Shown: positions 24,663 through 34,669, numbered from the stretch's first letter. The stretch is 64,000 nt of DNA from Gemmatimonadaceae bacterium (GCA_020851035.1 JADZDM010000004.1:62001-126000), one strand, 5' to 3'. Notes: generated by a model not told the origin, from the sequence alone. A program made the numbers and translations.

Positions 24663-26738
24663 TCAGCGCCGATGGGCCCGGATCACGTCGAGGAACGGCT
24701 CGGCGTAGCGGTCCAGTTTCACCGGGCCGACGCCCGGGAGGCCGGCCATCGCCGCGGGCGTGAGCGGGCGCCGGGTGGCGAAGGCCACCAGGGTGGCGTC
24801 GGGAAAGACGACGTAGTGCGGCACCTTGCCCTTCAGGGCGAGCTGGGCGCGACAGGCCTTGAGCGCGTTGAACAGCTCGACGTCGGCCTCGTCCACGCCG
24901 CCGGCCTTCTCGCTGGACTTCCGCCGTGACTCCCGGGCGGCATTCGGGTCGCGCGGCGCCCGCTCGCGGCGCGGTGCCCCGCCCTCTGCCCCCCAGCCGC
25001 TGCGCACCGACGGGGCCGCGCGCCGCTCGCCGAGGCAGTTGTCACACGACCCGCACTCGGCGCGTGCCGCCGGGTCGCCGAACCACTTCAGCAGCGCCTG
25101 CCGGCGACAGGTGGTCGCATACGCGTAGCGCTGCACCGCCTCGAGCTTGTCGAACTCCCGCTGCCGGCGGCGGTCGAGCGCGCGCCAGTCGATGGCCACC
25201 CGGTCCAGTGACATCCCCGCCTCCACCAGCCGGAGGCCACCGCCGACGCGCTCCACCTGCACGAACTGGCGTTGCTCGAGCCACTCCAGCACCTGGAAGG
25301 CACCGGCGAAGCCATTGAACCCCGGGGGCAGGCCATCGAGGTCGATGATGGCACCACGGTGGAGCTGGTCCTTCGCGACGCGCCAGCAGGCGCGCAGGAG
25401 TTCGCGTTCCATCTCGAAGCCCTCGCCCAGCTCGTCGCGGATCCGCTCCGGCGTGGCCAGCAGGCGGAGCGAGACGAGGCCGGCCGTGTCGGGATCCCAC
25501 CGCAGCACGCTGGCCTCCGCGAGCACGCGAAGCGCCGACTCGACGGCCTTCGGCGACACCTTGCCACCGATGCCAGCCGCCAGTTCCTCGGCGGTGGCGT
25601 TCACCACGCCGCCACGGTCCGCCTCGCGCTGGCAGCGTCGGTGCACGCTCTCGATCAGGGCGCGGTCCGGCAGCGCCGACTTGATGAAGAATTCGTGCGT
25701 GAAGCGGTCCGGGAAGGCGTGCAGCATGATGCAGCGGCTGGGCTGCCCGTCGCGACCGGCGCGGCCGGCCTCCTGGTAATACGCCTCGAGCGTCCCCGGC
25801 ATCGCGTAGTGGATGACGAGCCGCACGTTCGACTTGTCCACGCCCATGCCGAAGCTGTTGGTGGCGACGATCACCTTGATCCGCTCGGCCATGAACTGGT
25901 CCTGCACCCGCCGGCGCCGGTCGTCATCGAGGCCGGCATGGTAGGCGCTGGCGGCGATGCCCTGATCGTCCAGGAACTGGGCCAGCCGCTCGACCGTCTT
26001 GCGGGTGGACGCGTACACGATCCCGGTGCCGTCCCCCAGTTCGCGCAGCAGCGAGACCACCACCCCGTCCTTCTCGCGGTCGCCCTTCGCCGAGACGACG
26101 CCATAGGACAGGTTGGGTCGGTCGAAGCCGGTGACGATGATCTCCGGGTCCTGCAGGGCGAGGATGCGCGCGATGTCCTCGCGCACCATCGGGGTTGCCG
26201 TGGCCGTGAGCGCGATGGTGGGCGGGTTGCCGAGCCGCTGGCGCACCTCGCCGACGCGCCGGTAGCTGGGGCGGAAGTCGTGGCCCCACTCGCTGATGCA
26301 GTGCGCCTCGTCGATGGCGAGCAGTGCCACGCCGATCGCCTTCAGGCGCTCCGCCGTCGCGCCGGCGTCGAACCGCTCCGGCGCGACGTAGAGCATGCGC
26401 AGCTCGCCGCGCTGGGCGCGGACGAGCCGGTCGCTCACCTCGCCGGTGGTGAGGGTGCTGTTGATGAACGCGGCCGGGATGCCGCGCCGCTCGAGCGCGT
26501 CCACCTGGTCCTTCATCAGCGAGATGAGCGGTGACACGACCACCGTGAGGCCGCGCAGCGCCATGGCCGGCACCTGGTAGCAGAGCGACTTGCCCCCGCC
26601 GGTGGGGAGCACGACGAGGGTGTCGCGATGGGCGAGCACGCTCTCGATCGCCCGCTCCTGGCCGGCGCGGAACTCGCCGTAGCCGAAGCTGGTGCGCAGG
26701 ATCGCGCGCGCGTCGTCGATGGTGGGGGCAGTCAGCAT
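24663..26738 (-). CDS. recQ: ATP-dependent DNA helicase RecQ
   Basis: A 691-residue protein with the full bacterial RecQ layout. Walker A TGGGKS is at 46-51, DEAHCISEWGHDFRP at 143-157, and helicase C motifs ATNSFGMGVDK and QEAGRAGRDG follow. A zinc-binding segment has AECGSCDNC, with an earlier Cys in YATTCRRQ. A winged-helix part is followed by a basic low-complexity linker (about 595-625) and a C-terminal HRDC domain ending FLDVIRAHRR. It unwinds DNA in the 3'-5' direction during recombination and fork repair. It has its own start 109 bases after the preceding hypothetical gene. Confidence 0.95.
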   Translation of the reverse strand: MLTAPTIDDARAILRTSFGYGEFRAGQERAIESVLAHRDTLVVLPTGGGKSLCYQVPAMALRGLTVVVSPLISLMKDQVDALERRGIPAAFINSTLTTGEVSDRLVRAQRGELRMLYVAPERFDAGATAERLKAIGVALLAIDEAHCISEWGHDFRPSYRRVGEVRQRLGNPPTIALTATATPMVREDIARILALQDPEIIVTGFDRPNLSYGVVSAKGDREKDGVVVSLLRELGDGTGIVYASTRKTVERLAQFLDDQGIAASAYHAGLDDDRRRRVQDQFMAERIKVIVATNSFGMGVDKSNVRLVIHYAMPGTLEAYYQEAGRAGRDGQPSRCIMLHAFPDRFTHEFFIKSALPDRALIESVHRRCQREADRGGVVNATAEELAAGIGGKVSPKAVESALRVLAEASVLRWDPDTAGLVSLRLLATPERIRDELGEGFEMERELLRACWRVAKDQLHRGAIIDLDGLPPGFNGFAGAFQVLEWLEQRQFVQVERVGGGLRLVEAGMSLDRVAIDWRALDRRRQREFDKLEAVQRYAYATTCRRQALLKWFGDPAARAECGSCDNCLGERRAAPSVRSGWGAEGGAPRRERAPRDPNAARESRRKSSEKAGGVDEADVELFNALKACRAQLALKGKVPHYVVFPDATLVAFATRRPLTPAAMAGLPGVGPVKLDRYAEPFLDVIRAHRR

Positions 26739-26847
26739 GCGGGCCGGTCCCGGACGGGGCGCGCACGCAACGCACGCGCTCCCGCCACCTTCGGGGCACC
26801 GGTCAGCACTGCGTCACGCCATCGTGCACGGGTATGCACCGGCACCC

Positions 26848-27294
26848 TCAGGCGATGAAGCCCGCCTTGGTGGCCTGCTGCGCTTCCCAGCGCGCCCGGA
26901 GCCGCTTCCGGCGGGCCTCCATCTCGGCCTCGGCATCGGGAATGGCCATCACGACCTGCTCGATGTTCGCGGCGACGGCGGGCCCGATGCGCCCCCGCAG
27001 CTCCGTGAGGTACGGCTGGACCTTGGCGAACGTGCCGATGATCTCGGTGTGCGCGGCCACGAACGACTCCTGCGAGATCGCCCCCTGGACGACCATCGAC
27101 GCCGCCATGTCCCAGTAGCCGACCACCATGCGGATCCACGAGTTCTTCTCGCCCAGCATCTCCTTCATGTACTCGTCGAAGGATGCCGGATGGAACTCCG
27201 TCAGGAACCAGTCGCGCGCCTTGCGCAGTGTCGGCTCGCGCCGCAGGTCGAACAGCTGGATGTTGAGCTGCGCGGATTCGAATGGAGTGGGCAT
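26848..27294 (-). CDS. Hypothetical helical protein
   Basis: A 148-residue protein with no signal peptide and no clear membrane span. It is predicted mainly helical, with aromatic- and Met-rich central helices (SWIRMVVGYWDMAASMVVQGAI) and a charged C-terminal helix (EMEARRKRLRARWEAQQ). The pattern resembles small uncharacterised DUF4760-type proteins, but the match is weak and no function is proposed. It starts 26 bases after the U32 gene stop, so the two are probably cotranscribed. Codon use is like its neighbours, and the frame is well supported by length and composition. Confidence 0.7.
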   Translation of the reverse strand: MPTPFESAQLNIQLFDLRREPTLRKARDWFLTEFHPASFDEYMKEMLGEKNSWIRMVVGYWDMAASMVVQGAISQESFVAAHTEIIGTFAKVQPYLTELRGRIGPAVAANIEQVVMAIPDAEAEMEARRKRLRARWEAQQATKAGFIA

Positions 27295-27320
27295 GGGACT
27301 GGGCTGGGGATGGGCGGCAG

Positions 27321-29807
27321 TCAGACGGCGCGGGCGAAGTGCCCACGCGTGAAGGCCTGGCCGAACAGGGTGCGCACGCGATCGGTGCCGGCACGCTCGC
27401 CGGCGGCGAGTTCGTCGAGCATCGCGCGGTAGCCGGCAACGATCTCCGCCACCGGATCACCGGGCACGTTGAAGAGCATGCGGTACTGGCGCACGCCACC
27501 GCGCCAGAGCCGCGGCAGGTATTCCCCGGCCTCGATCGGGCGCGAGTGGAGCAGGCGGTTGCGACAGGCACTGTCGGTGGCCACCGGGAAGGTGTAGCCG
27601 GCCGGGTCGGTGATCGAGATGGCCGGGTGCTTCTGCACGCAGAGGTCGCGGCAGGTCGTGACGACGCGATCGAAGGCGGCGGAGAGCACGCAGTGCTCGA
27701 TGGTCATGCCCTCGGGCCGCCCGAAGATCACGGCATCGAACCCGGTGCCGCTCCATGGCGCGCTGGTCGCCAGCATCTCCTCGACGGTCTGCTCCACCGA
27801 CAGCGTGAGACGGCGTGCGCCGAGTCCGAAGAGTTCCGCTGCCGTGTGCTGGTTGAAGACGTTGAGGGCGTAGTCGCCGGTCACGTCCCGCCCCTCGGCC
27901 GCCATCTCCGCGAGCACGCCGAGGTGGCCGGTCTGCACCGGCAGCATCAGTCCGAAGAACTTCGCGGCGGCGCGGCTGTCGGCGGGCCGGATGATCGTCG
28001 GCGTGCGGAGGCGCAGCGTCACGCCGGCGCCGGCGAGGGTGTCATGGAGCGCGAGCAGGCTGCTGCGCGACGGTGCCGGGTGCCGCAGGAATGGATCGAA
28101 CACGACCTCGGTCGCACCGGCGGCGGCGGCGGTGTGTGCATCGGCGACGGTGTGCACCTCGGCCACGAGCCGCGCCGTTTCCGCACTGGTGTCGTGCCGC
28201 GGCTCGATGATACCGGCCGCGATGGTCGCCAGGCGCTCAGCGAGCCGCGCCTGCTCCGCCCAGTCACGCTGCAGGAGCAGCTGGTCGACCAGGTCCTGTC
28301 GCACGCGATTGAGCGCACTCACCGGCAGGAACAGGTCGGTCCCGAGCCCGCCCCGGTCGACGGCCCCGAGGGCGAAGGGCGTCTCTCCGAGGCGCCCGAG
28401 CTGTTCGCGGAGCACGGCGTCGTCGAGCGCCCGCTTCGTGGCCGGCGCGAGTGATACCTCGCTCCGCGCACTCACCTCATGGCCGTCACAGGCGGCGATC
28501 GCCTTGAGCGGTCCCCCGGCACTGCCGAAGAGCCGCAGGTCGACGCGGTGGCGTCGCTCCTGCACCGTGGCGGGCAACGCCGCGAAGCTCTCCCTGGCGC
28601 GCACGAGCAGCGCGGCGTGTGAGGAACGCACGACCGTCCATCCCGCGGGAATGCGCTGGCGTGACGCGAGCACCTGCCGCGTGCGCCCGTCGCGCTCCGA
28701 CACCGTGCGCACCGCGGTGAGCGCAAAGCCGATCGCCTTCGTGCCTCCCGCTGCGGGGGGCTCGAATCCGACGCCGTCGCCCACCGCGAGGGCGTGCGTG
28801 ACCTCGACCGTGACCTCGGAGGCGGTGCTGTCGATGACCTCACCGAGCACCATGCCGTGGTTGTCGGGCTGGCTGCGGGTGATGTAGTTGCGCCCCGCGC
28901 GCCCGCCGTACATGCCGCCGGTGTTGCCGCGGCTGTAGATCTGCACCAGTGGTTCCGTCTCGCGCACATCCGGCGGCGTGCGATCGCCGGTGGCGAGGCG
29001 AGTGAGGAAGCGGCGGTAGCCGTCGGTGACGGTAGCGACGTACTCGGGCTTCTTCTTGCGTCCCTCGATCTTCAGGCACCCCACGCCGGCGTCGGCGATG
29101 TCGGCGAGGTGATCGTGCGCCGCGAGGTCCCGCGCGCTGATGAGGTATCCGCGGTCGAGTTCGAGCCCGGTGCGCTCATCGGTGAGCACATAGTCCTTGC
29201 GGCAGCTCTGTGCGCAGGAGCCGCGGTTCGCGGAGCGCTCGGAGATCATCCCCGACATGTAGCACTGGCCGCTGTACGAGATGCAGAGCGCCCCGTGCAC
29301 GAAGGTCTCGAGCCCGAGTCCCGGCACGGCGGCGCGGATCGCACGGATGTCGTCGAGGGTGTTCTCGCGGGCGAGGACCACGCGCTCGACGCCGAGCCGC
29401 TGGAGCACGAGCGCGGCGGAGGCGTCGTGCACGGTCATCTGGGTGGAGCCGTGGATCTCGAGGTCCGGATAGACGCGGCGGATGAGCCGCACGATCCCGA
29501 TGTCCTGGACGATGGCGGCGTCGATGCCGCGGTCGATGCACTCGCCGAGGTAGGCCAGCGCGTCGGCGAGTTCGTCGGGCTTGACCAGCACGTTGAACGT
29601 GAGGTAGACGCGCACGCCGTGCTGGTGCGCCAGGCGGCAGGCCGCGCCGAGCTCGTCGAGGGTGAGCTGGGCACCCTCGTCCCGTGCGTTGAAGCGTTCG
29701 GCCCCGAGGTAGACCGCGTTGGCCCCGTTGGCGACCGCGGCGCGCACGGCGTCGAGGGAGCCCGCCGGGGCAAGCAGTTCAGGGATGGGGTGCGCGGGCG
29801 AGGGCAT
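27321..29807 (-). CDS. U32 family protein, RlhA-like (tRNA/rRNA hydroxylation type)
   Basis: An 828-residue protein. The first ~300 residues form the U32 TIM-barrel: ELLAPAGSLDAVRAAVANGANAVYLG, then a cluster of four Cys (175, 182, 198, 202) in CISYSGQCYMSG and SCAQSCRKDY, which binds an iron-sulfur centre in this family. The next part matches the DUF3656/collagenase-like region, and the C-terminal ~200 residues look like a second degenerate barrel ending with another Cys-containing stretch. Family members RlhA and TrhP hydroxylate C2501 of 23S rRNA or U34 of tRNA using prephenate; peptidase activity is doubtful. At 828 residues it is longer than E. coli RlhA (about 650). A TATCTT box lies directly before the ATG. 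Confidence 0.8.
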   Translation of the reverse strand: MPSPAHPIPELLAPAGSLDAVRAAVANGANAVYLGAERFNARDEGAQLTLDELGAACRLAHQHGVRVYLTFNVLVKPDELADALAYLGECIDRGIDAAIVQDIGIVRLIRRVYPDLEIHGSTQMTVHDASAALVLQRLGVERVVLARENTLDDIRAIRAAVPGLGLETFVHGALCISYSGQCYMSGMISERSANRGSCAQSCRKDYVLTDERTGLELDRGYLISARDLAAHDHLADIADAGVGCLKIEGRKKKPEYVATVTDGYRRFLTRLATGDRTPPDVRETEPLVQIYSRGNTGGMYGGRAGRNYITRSQPDNHGMVLGEVIDSTASEVTVEVTHALAVGDGVGFEPPAAGGTKAIGFALTAVRTVSERDGRTRQVLASRQRIPAGWTVVRSSHAALLVRARESFAALPATVQERRHRVDLRLFGSAGGPLKAIAACDGHEVSARSEVSLAPATKRALDDAVLREQLGRLGETPFALGAVDRGGLGTDLFLPVSALNRVRQDLVDQLLLQRDWAEQARLAERLATIAAGIIEPRHDTSAETARLVAEVHTVADAHTAAAAGATEVVFDPFLRHPAPSRSSLLALHDTLAGAGVTLRLRTPTIIRPADSRAAAKFFGLMLPVQTGHLGVLAEMAAEGRDVTGDYALNVFNQHTAAELFGLGARRLTLSVEQTVEEMLATSAPWSGTGFDAVIFGRPEGMTIEHCVLSAAFDRVVTTCRDLCVQKHPAISITDPAGYTFPVATDSACRNRLLHSRPIEAGEYLPRLWRGGVRQYRMLFNVPGDPVAEIVAGYRAMLDELAAGERAGTDRVRTLFGQAFTRGHFARAV

Positions 29808-29813
29808 CCCTGA

Positions 29814-29819
29814 AAGATA
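29814..29819 (-). promoter_or_regulatory. -10-like TATCTT box 6 nt before the U32 gene
   Basis: On the minus strand TATCTT is followed by TCAGGG and the ATG at 29807. The spacing predicts a transcript with almost no leader. CAGGG could also act as a weak ribosome site on a read-through transcript. No clear -35 box is seen. Confidence 0.4.
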
Positions 29820-29864
29820 GCGAGCCCGGCTCGCTGGCGGGCCGGACCGTGTCCCGCAGCGGGG

Positions 29865-30029
29865 TCAGCGGTCGGGCTGCCCCGAGCGCTGGCGCACGAA
29901 CCGGAGGACGAGCGCCACGGCGAGCGTGCCGATGGCGGCGAGTCGGAACTGGTCGCTGTCCTGCAGCACGCCGTAGCCGAACATGCCGGCACCGATCAGC
30001 GTGAGCGCGATCTGGACGCGTAGGATCAT
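29865..30029 (-). CDS. 54-residue membrane protein
   Basis: A short frame begins at the ATG at 30029, which shares one base with the stop of the enoyl-CoA hydratase gene (TGATG), and ends at TGA 29867-29865. The product has a hydrophobic N-terminal helix (VQIALTLIGAGMFGYGVL, about 5-22), a short polar turn, a second hydrophobic helix (LAAIGTLAVALVLRFV) and a basic C-terminus (RQRSGQ). The two-helix hairpin, good codon composition and exact coupling to the upstream stop support it being real. It is the last gene of the long minus-strand run. Function is unknown. Confidence 0.65.
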   Translation of the reverse strand: MILRVQIALTLIGAGMFGYGVLQDSDQFRLAAIGTLAVALVLRFVRQRSGQPDR

Positions 30030-30832
30030 CAGGAGGACCGGGTGCGGTCCAGGAAGCGCCGGACACCGGTGCGGAAGTCGTCGGTGGCGCGGGACTCGAC
30101 GTTGGTGCTGATGCCGATGCCGATGCCCTCCTGGAAATCGAGGTCGTCGAGGCGGTAGAGCAACTGCTTGGTGAGGCTGAGCGCGGTGCGCGGCGCCTTC
30201 ACGAGGGTGTCGAGCGCGCGGGCCACCTCGGCCGGGAAGGTCGCGGTCGGGATGCTGCGGCTGACGAGCCCGATCTGTGCGGCCTCGGGTGCACTGATGA
30301 TGCGCCCGGTGAGCACCAGCTCGGCGGCGCGCTTCTCACCCACCGCACGGCGCAGGATGGTCATGACCATCGCGGGGACGAAGCCGATCCGCACCTCGGG
30401 GTAGCCGAACTGTGCGGTCTCCTCGGCGAGCACGATGTCGCAGGCGGTGGCGAGGCCCGCACCACCGGCGAGCGCGCGGCCGCGCACGATGGCCACCGTC
30501 GGCTTCGACATCGCCCGCATCGTGGTGAAGACGCGGCCGAGCGCGCGTGCGTCGTCGATGTGGGCATCGACGCCGGCGTCGAGCGTGGCCTCGATGGCGG
30601 CGAGGTCGGCGCCGGCGCAGAAGTCATCGCCGTCACCCTCGAGGATCACGACGCGCACGTCGTCGGACGCCTCGAGTTCGTGCAGGGCGCGGACGAGCTC
30701 CACGGCGGTCTGGCGGTCGAGGGCGTTCCGCTTCTCCGGGCGCGCCAGCGTGATCACGCCGAGGCCGTCGGCGTGCACGGCGCGGATGCGGGTGAACTGC
30801 GTGGGGCTGGCGAGTGGGGTCGGTGCGCTCAT
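30029..30832 (-). CDS. Enoyl-CoA hydratase/isomerase family protein
   Basis: A 267-residue crotonase-fold protein. ARPEKRNALD, FCAGADLAAIE (first oxyanion-hole region) and GRALAGGAGLATACDIVLA with QFGYPEVRIGFVP (second region) are family hallmarks. The acid/base Glu expected in the hydratase active-site loop is represented by the Glu in YPEVRIG. It would hydrate or isomerise an unsaturated acyl-CoA. It lies 4 bases after the AtuA C-terminal-like gene, in one operon with the carboxyltransferase and the mutase. An AtuE- or methylglutaconyl-CoA hydratase-like role is suggested by that context but not proved. Confidence 0.87.
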   Translation of the reverse strand: MSAPTPLASPTQFTRIRAVHADGLGVITLARPEKRNALDRQTAVELVRALHELEASDDVRVVILEGDGDDFCAGADLAAIEATLDAGVDAHIDDARALGRVFTTMRAMSKPTVAIVRGRALAGGAGLATACDIVLAEETAQFGYPEVRIGFVPAMVMTILRRAVGEKRAAELVLTGRIISAPEAAQIGLVSRSIPTATFPAEVARALDTLVKAPRTALSLTKQLLYRLDDLDFQEGIGIGISTNVESRATDDFRTGVRRFLDRTRSS

Positions 30833-30836
30833 CGGA

Positions 30837-31217
30837 TCAGCCCTCCGCCGGTGACAGGACCGGCAGGCCGAGCGTCGTGGCCTCGGATGCCGGCACGGTG
30901 AGCACCATGCGCAGCATGGCCGTGGACACGACCTTGCCCTGCGCATCGGTCTTGAGCGAGAGGGTCCCGCCGCCGTCGAGCGCGCCATGGAGCAGGAAGT
31001 TCAGCGCATGGAGGTTGGGGAGCTCGAAGCGCTGCACGTCGCCGTCGATCAGTGCACCGTAGTGGGCCCTGACGCGGTCGGCGGTGAGTTCGCGCGCGAT
31101 CAGCGGGTACCACTCCGGGCGCAGCGCGATCACGCCGCAGTTGGCGGTGTCGCCCTTGTCGCCGGAGCGGGTGTGCGCGATGTCGAGCAGGCGGACCTGC
31201 ACGGTGGCCGCACTCAT
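30837..31217 (-). CDS. AtuA C-terminal-like protein
   Basis: A 126-residue protein whose sequence ([24 protein letters not shown], then [24 protein letters not shown]) matches the C-terminal domain found in full-length AtuA proteins of acyclic terpene utilisation. Here it is a separate gene whose ATG overlaps the AtuA large part by 4 bases (ATGA), so both are made together. The family is conserved with acyl-CoA carboxylases and hydratases, but its chemistry is not established. No membrane segment or signal is present. Confidence 0.75.
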   Translation of the reverse strand: MSAATVQVRLLDIAHTRSGDKGDTANCGVIALRPEWYPLIARELTADRVRAHYGALIDGDVQRFELPNLHALNFLLHGALDGGGTLSLKTDAQGKVVSTAMLRMVLTVPASEATTLGLPVLSPAEG

Positions 31218-32575
31218 GACACCACCTCCACGTGCGTCGTGACGACGCGCTTGTCGATGAGGGCCGGCCAGTAGGCGATGACTTCCTCGACCTTCGGCCG
31301 CCCGCCGGCGAACCCGGTGACGCTCGGTGGGCCGTTCAGCACCAGCGGGGCGATCTCGCGGGTGAAGCGCTCGACGCTGGCGCGATCCTCACCGCGCACG
31401 CCGATGCGGTACTGCACCTCGGGGGCGTCGCGGCCGTCGCCGGCGAGATGGCCATGCGTGGCGTTGGCACCGACGAACTCCGAGAGGATCGTGTCGAACT
31501 TCAGGCCAAGGCGGTCGAGACGCTCGCGCAGGATGCGATTCGCGAGTTCCGCCTTCTCCATGGCGTCGGGCCAGGAATAGACCAGGGACCCGACCGCCTT
31601 GAAGCCGGCGCGGTAGGCGATGGACACCTTCAGGAACGGCGTGGCCGGTCCGCCGGTGATGCCATGCACCTTCACGCGGTTCTCCCCGTCGGCGGCGACA
31701 CGGATCGAGGTGAAGTCGGCCACGACGTCGGGCGTGATGTAGGCGTGCGGATCGCCCATCTCGTAGACCAGCTGCTCACTCACGCTCGGCACGCTGACGC
31801 GGCCGCCGGTGCCGGGGTGCTTGGTGATCACGAAGGTGCCGTCGGCCTGCACCTCGGCGATCGGGTAGCCGACGTTCGCGAGGTCGGGGATGTTGCGCCA
31901 GTCATGGAGGCAGTTGCCGCCCGAGGACTGCGCGCCGCACTCGAGGATGTGGCCGGCGACGATGCCGGCCGCGAGCTGGTTCCACGCATCAGCGGCCCAG
32001 CCGAACTCGTGGCGGAGCGGCGCCATGGTGAGCGCCGTGTCGGTGCTGCGTCCGGTCACGACGACCTGCGCGCCCCGCTGCAGCGCCTCGACGATCGGCG
32101 TGGAGCCGATATAGGCGTTGGCGGAGAGCACCCGCTGGCGCACCGTGGAGAGCGGCGCGCCGGTGTCCATGTTCTTCAGCTCGTGCCCGGCCGCGAGCAG
32201 CTCGTCGAGGCGTGGCAGCAGGTCGTCGCCGGTGACGACACCGATCTTCACCTCGCCGGCGTGGCCCGCCTTCGCGATCGCCGCCACCAGCGCGCGCGCG
32301 CAGTCGGCCGGGTTCACGCCACCGGCGTTGGCGATCACCTTCACGCCGCGCCCGGTGATCCCCGGCAGCACGCTCTCGATCGCCCCGATGAAGTCGCGCG
32401 CATAGCCCATTGCCGGGTCACGTTCCTTCTGCTTCTGCAGGATGGACATGGTGACTTCGGCGAGATAGTCGAGCATGAGGTAGTCGATCGGGCCGCCGTC
32501 CACCTGCTGGCGCGGCGCGTCGAGCGAATCGCCCCAGAACCCCTGCCCGCTGGCCACGCGGATCGTCCGTGTCAT
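31214..32575 (-). CDS. AtuA-like (DUF1446) acyclic terpene utilisation family protein
   Basis: A 453-residue cytoplasmic protein beginning [17 protein letters not shown], with [40 protein letters not shown] and GGNCLHDW segments that define the DUF1446/AtuA family. In Pseudomonas atu clusters AtuA accompanies geranyl-CoA carboxylase, but its reaction is unknown. The C-terminal domain is split off into the next, overlapping gene. The upstream neighbour, 22 bases away, encodes a carboxyltransferase, the usual partner. The ATG at 32575 is chosen because the longer frame upstream is antisense noise over that gene. Confidence 0.83.
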   Translation of the reverse strand: MTRTIRVASGQGFWGDSLDAPRQQVDGGPIDYLMLDYLAEVTMSILQKQKERDPAMGYARDFIGAIESVLPGITGRGVKVIANAGGVNPADCARALVAAIAKAGHAGEVKIGVVTGDDLLPRLDELLAAGHELKNMDTGAPLSTVRQRVLSANAYIGSTPIVEALQRGAQVVVTGRSTDTALTMAPLRHEFGWAADAWNQLAAGIVAGHILECGAQSSGGNCLHDWRNIPDLANVGYPIAEVQADGTFVITKHPGTGGRVSVPSVSEQLVYEMGDPHAYITPDVVADFTSIRVAADGENRVKVHGITGGPATPFLKVSIAYRAGFKAVGSLVYSWPDAMEKAELANRILRERLDRLGLKFDTILSEFVGANATHGHLAGDGRDAPEVQYRIGVRGEDRASVERFTREIAPLVLNGPPSVTGFAGGRPKVEEVIAYWPALIDKRVVTTHVEVVS

Positions 32576-32597
32576 CGTGTCTCCAGGCGCGAGTTGC

Positions 32598-34220
32598 TCA
32601 CGCCATCTCCATCGGTTGCGGCGGGAGCACGAAGGCTCCCAGGTGAGGTCCCGGATTGCGGCGCACGGCGCGCAGCGCGAGGGCCAGCATCGTCCGGGTG
32701 TCCTCGGGATACACGATCGCGTCCACGAACCCGCGCGCAGCGGCGTGGCGCGCATCGAGCTGCGCCTCGTAGTCCTCGCGCATGGAGGCGATCGCGGCCT
32801 GCAGCTCGTCCGGGGGGGTGGCACCGGCCTGGCGGAGCTTCTCGAGCGCCGGTCCGTGCACGGCCGCGACGGCACTCTCCCCCTCCATCACGGCCATGCG
32901 ACCGGTCGGCCAGGACAGGATGAGGTCGGGATCGAAGCCCTGTGCCGCCATCGCATAGTAGCCGGCGCCGGAGGCGTGATTCACCGTCAGCACCAGCTTC
33001 GGCACCCGCGCCGTCGCCATCGCCTCCACCCAGCGGGCGCCGGCACGGATGATCCCCTCGTGCTCCGCCTCGGGACCCACCATGAAGCCCGACACGTCCT
33101 GCACGAACAGCAGCGGGATGCCCTGGCGGTCGCAGCGATCGATGAAGTACGCGACCTTCTCCGCACTCTCGGCGTAGATGATGCCGCCGAAGCGCGGCTT
33201 CTCGCCGGGCCGTCCCTTGATCAGGCCACGCTGGTTGGCGATCACGCCGACCGCGATGCCGTCGATGCGGGCATCGGCGCAGATGACCTCGCGCGCCAGG
33301 TCCGCCTGGAACTCCTGCATCGAGCCGGCATCCACCACCGCGTCGAGGACATGGTGCATGTCGTACGACATGCGGTGGTCGGACGGCAGCACGTCGTAGA
33401 GCGACTCCGGCGCGCGGGCCGGTGCCTGCACCGCGATGTCGGCCGTCCGCGCGTCGTGGTGCGCGCCGGGGAGCCGTGCGATCATGTCGCGCAGGAGCTG
33501 CAGGCAGTGTGGATCATCGTCCGCCGTGTAGTGCGCCACGCCGCTGACGGCGGTGTGGGTGGCGGCCCCGCCCAGCGTCTCCCCGTCGATGACCTGCCCG
33601 GTGGCGCCCTTCACCAGGTTCGGCCCGCCGAGCCCCATGAATGCGGTGCCCTTCACCATCACGATCACGTCGCTGAGCGCCGGCAGGTAGGCACCACCGG
33701 CGATGCACGGGCCCATGACGGCCGCGAACTGCGGGATGCGCAGGTACCGCCGCATGACCGAGTTGTAGTGGAAGATGCGCGCGGCGCCGTACTGCCCGGG
33801 GAAGACGCCGCCCTGGTAGGGCAGGTTCACGCCGGCGCTGTCGACGAGGTAGACGATCGGCAGGCGGCACCGCATCGCGAGTTCCTGCGCACGGAGGATC
33901 TTGCGGATGGTCTCCGGCCACCACGAGCCCGCCTTGACCGTGGCATCGTTGGCCACGACCACCACCTCGCGGCCGTGGACCATGCCGAGCCCCGTGACCA
34001 CGCCGGCAGCAGGCGCCTGGCCCTCGTACTGGTCATAGGCGACGAGCAGGCCGAGTTCGAGGAACGGGGCGCCGGCATCGCAGAGCCCCGTCACCCGCTC
34101 GCGGGCGGTGAGCTTGCCGCGGGCATGCTCCTTCGCGGCGCGCTCCGCCCCGCCCCCTTCCCGCACCCGAGCCTCGACCGCACGCACTGCGTCGCTGAGC
34201 TGTCGCAGGCGCGTGGTCAC
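32598..34220 (-). CDS. Acyl-CoA carboxylase, carboxyltransferase (beta) subunit
   Basis: A 540-residue protein with two crotonase-like carboxyltransferase halves. [12 protein letters not shown] at the N-terminus, [20 protein letters not shown] and [15 protein letters not shown] in the first half, and [18 protein letters not shown] and [18 protein letters not shown] in the second are typical of propionyl-, methylcrotonyl- or geranyl-CoA carboxylases. It transfers carboxyl from carboxybiotin to an acyl-CoA. The GTG at 34220 overlaps the mutase cobalamin-subunit stop (GTGA). No biotin carboxylase or biotin carrier gene lies in the window, so that subunit must be shared or encoded elsewhere. The AtuA neighbour favours a branched or terpenoid acyl-CoA. 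Confidence 0.92.
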   Translation of the reverse strand: MTTRLRQLSDAVRAVEARVREGGGAERAAKEHARGKLTARERVTGLCDAGAPFLELGLLVAYDQYEGQAPAAGVVTGLGMVHGREVVVVANDATVKAGSWWPETIRKILRAQELAMRCRLPIVYLVDSAGVNLPYQGGVFPGQYGAARIFHYNSVMRRYLRIPQFAAVMGPCIAGGAYLPALSDVIVMVKGTAFMGLGGPNLVKGATGQVIDGETLGGAATHTAVSGVAHYTADDDPHCLQLLRDMIARLPGAHHDARTADIAVQAPARAPESLYDVLPSDHRMSYDMHHVLDAVVDAGSMQEFQADLAREVICADARIDGIAVGVIANQRGLIKGRPGEKPRFGGIIYAESAEKVAYFIDRCDRQGIPLLFVQDVSGFMVGPEAEHEGIIRAGARWVEAMATARVPKLVLTVNHASGAGYYAMAAQGFDPDLILSWPTGRMAVMEGESAVAAVHGPALEKLRQAGATPPDELQAAIASMREDYEAQLDARHAAARGFVDAIVYPEDTRTMLALALRAVRRNPGPHLGAFVLPPQPMEMA

Positions 34221-34630
34221 GTCGGCTGCGACTCCCTGTCCGCGAACCAGGTGCGGATGAAGTCCACCAGGTCGGCGGTGCTGGTGCCGGGGCCGAAGAG
34301 CTGGCCGACCCCCTGCGCGCGGAGCGCCTCCATGTCCTCCTTCGGGATGATGCCGCCGCCGGTGAGGAGGATGTCGTCGCGCCCCTGCTCCCGCAGCAGG
34401 GCCAGCACCCGCGGGAAGAGCGTCATGTGCGCCCCGGACAGGATCGAGAGGCCGACGACGTCCACGTCCTCCTGGACGGCGGCTGTGGCAATCATCTCGG
34501 GCGTCTGGTGGAGCCCTGTATAGATCACTTCCATGCCGGCGTCACGGAGGGCGGCGGCGACGACCTTGGCACCACGGTCGTGGCCGTCGAGCCCCGGTTT
34601 CGCCACCAGCACGCGAATGGGTCGAGTCAT
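34217..34630 (-). CDS. Cobalamin-binding small subunit of an acyl-CoA mutase
   Basis: A 137-residue B12-binding domain. [10 protein letters not shown] carries the DxHxxG motif whose His ligates cobalt from below, followed by GLSILSGAH and LTGGGIIP, the remaining parts of the B12 signature. It is a stand-alone subunit, matching the separate small subunit of isobutyryl-CoA-type mutases and archaeal methylmalonyl-CoA mutases. The large subunit lies upstream, with a methyltransferase gene in between. The leader just before the ATG is pyrimidine-rich and shows no Shine-Dalgarno site. Confidence 0.93.
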   Translation of the reverse strand: MTRPIRVLVAKPGLDGHDRGAKVVAAALRDAGMEVIYTGLHQTPEMIATAAVQEDVDVVGLSILSGAHMTLFPRVLALLREQGRDDILLTGGGIIPKEDMEALRAQGVGQLFGPGTSTADLVDFIRTWFADRESQPT

Positions 34631-34669
34631 CGGGAGGAGGTCGTGGGAACGTGGGACAGGTGGGAAAAT

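Noticed and set aside
23323-24708. A 461-codon plus-strand frame
   Set aside because: It is antisense to the acyl-CoA dehydrogenase, which has strong family motifs.
28794-29813. A 339-codon plus-strand frame
   Set aside because: It is antisense to the U32 gene.
31232-32923. A 563-codon plus-strand frame
   Set aside because: It is antisense to AtuA and the carboxyltransferase, rich in His/Arg/Val from codon-position GC bias, and has no domain.
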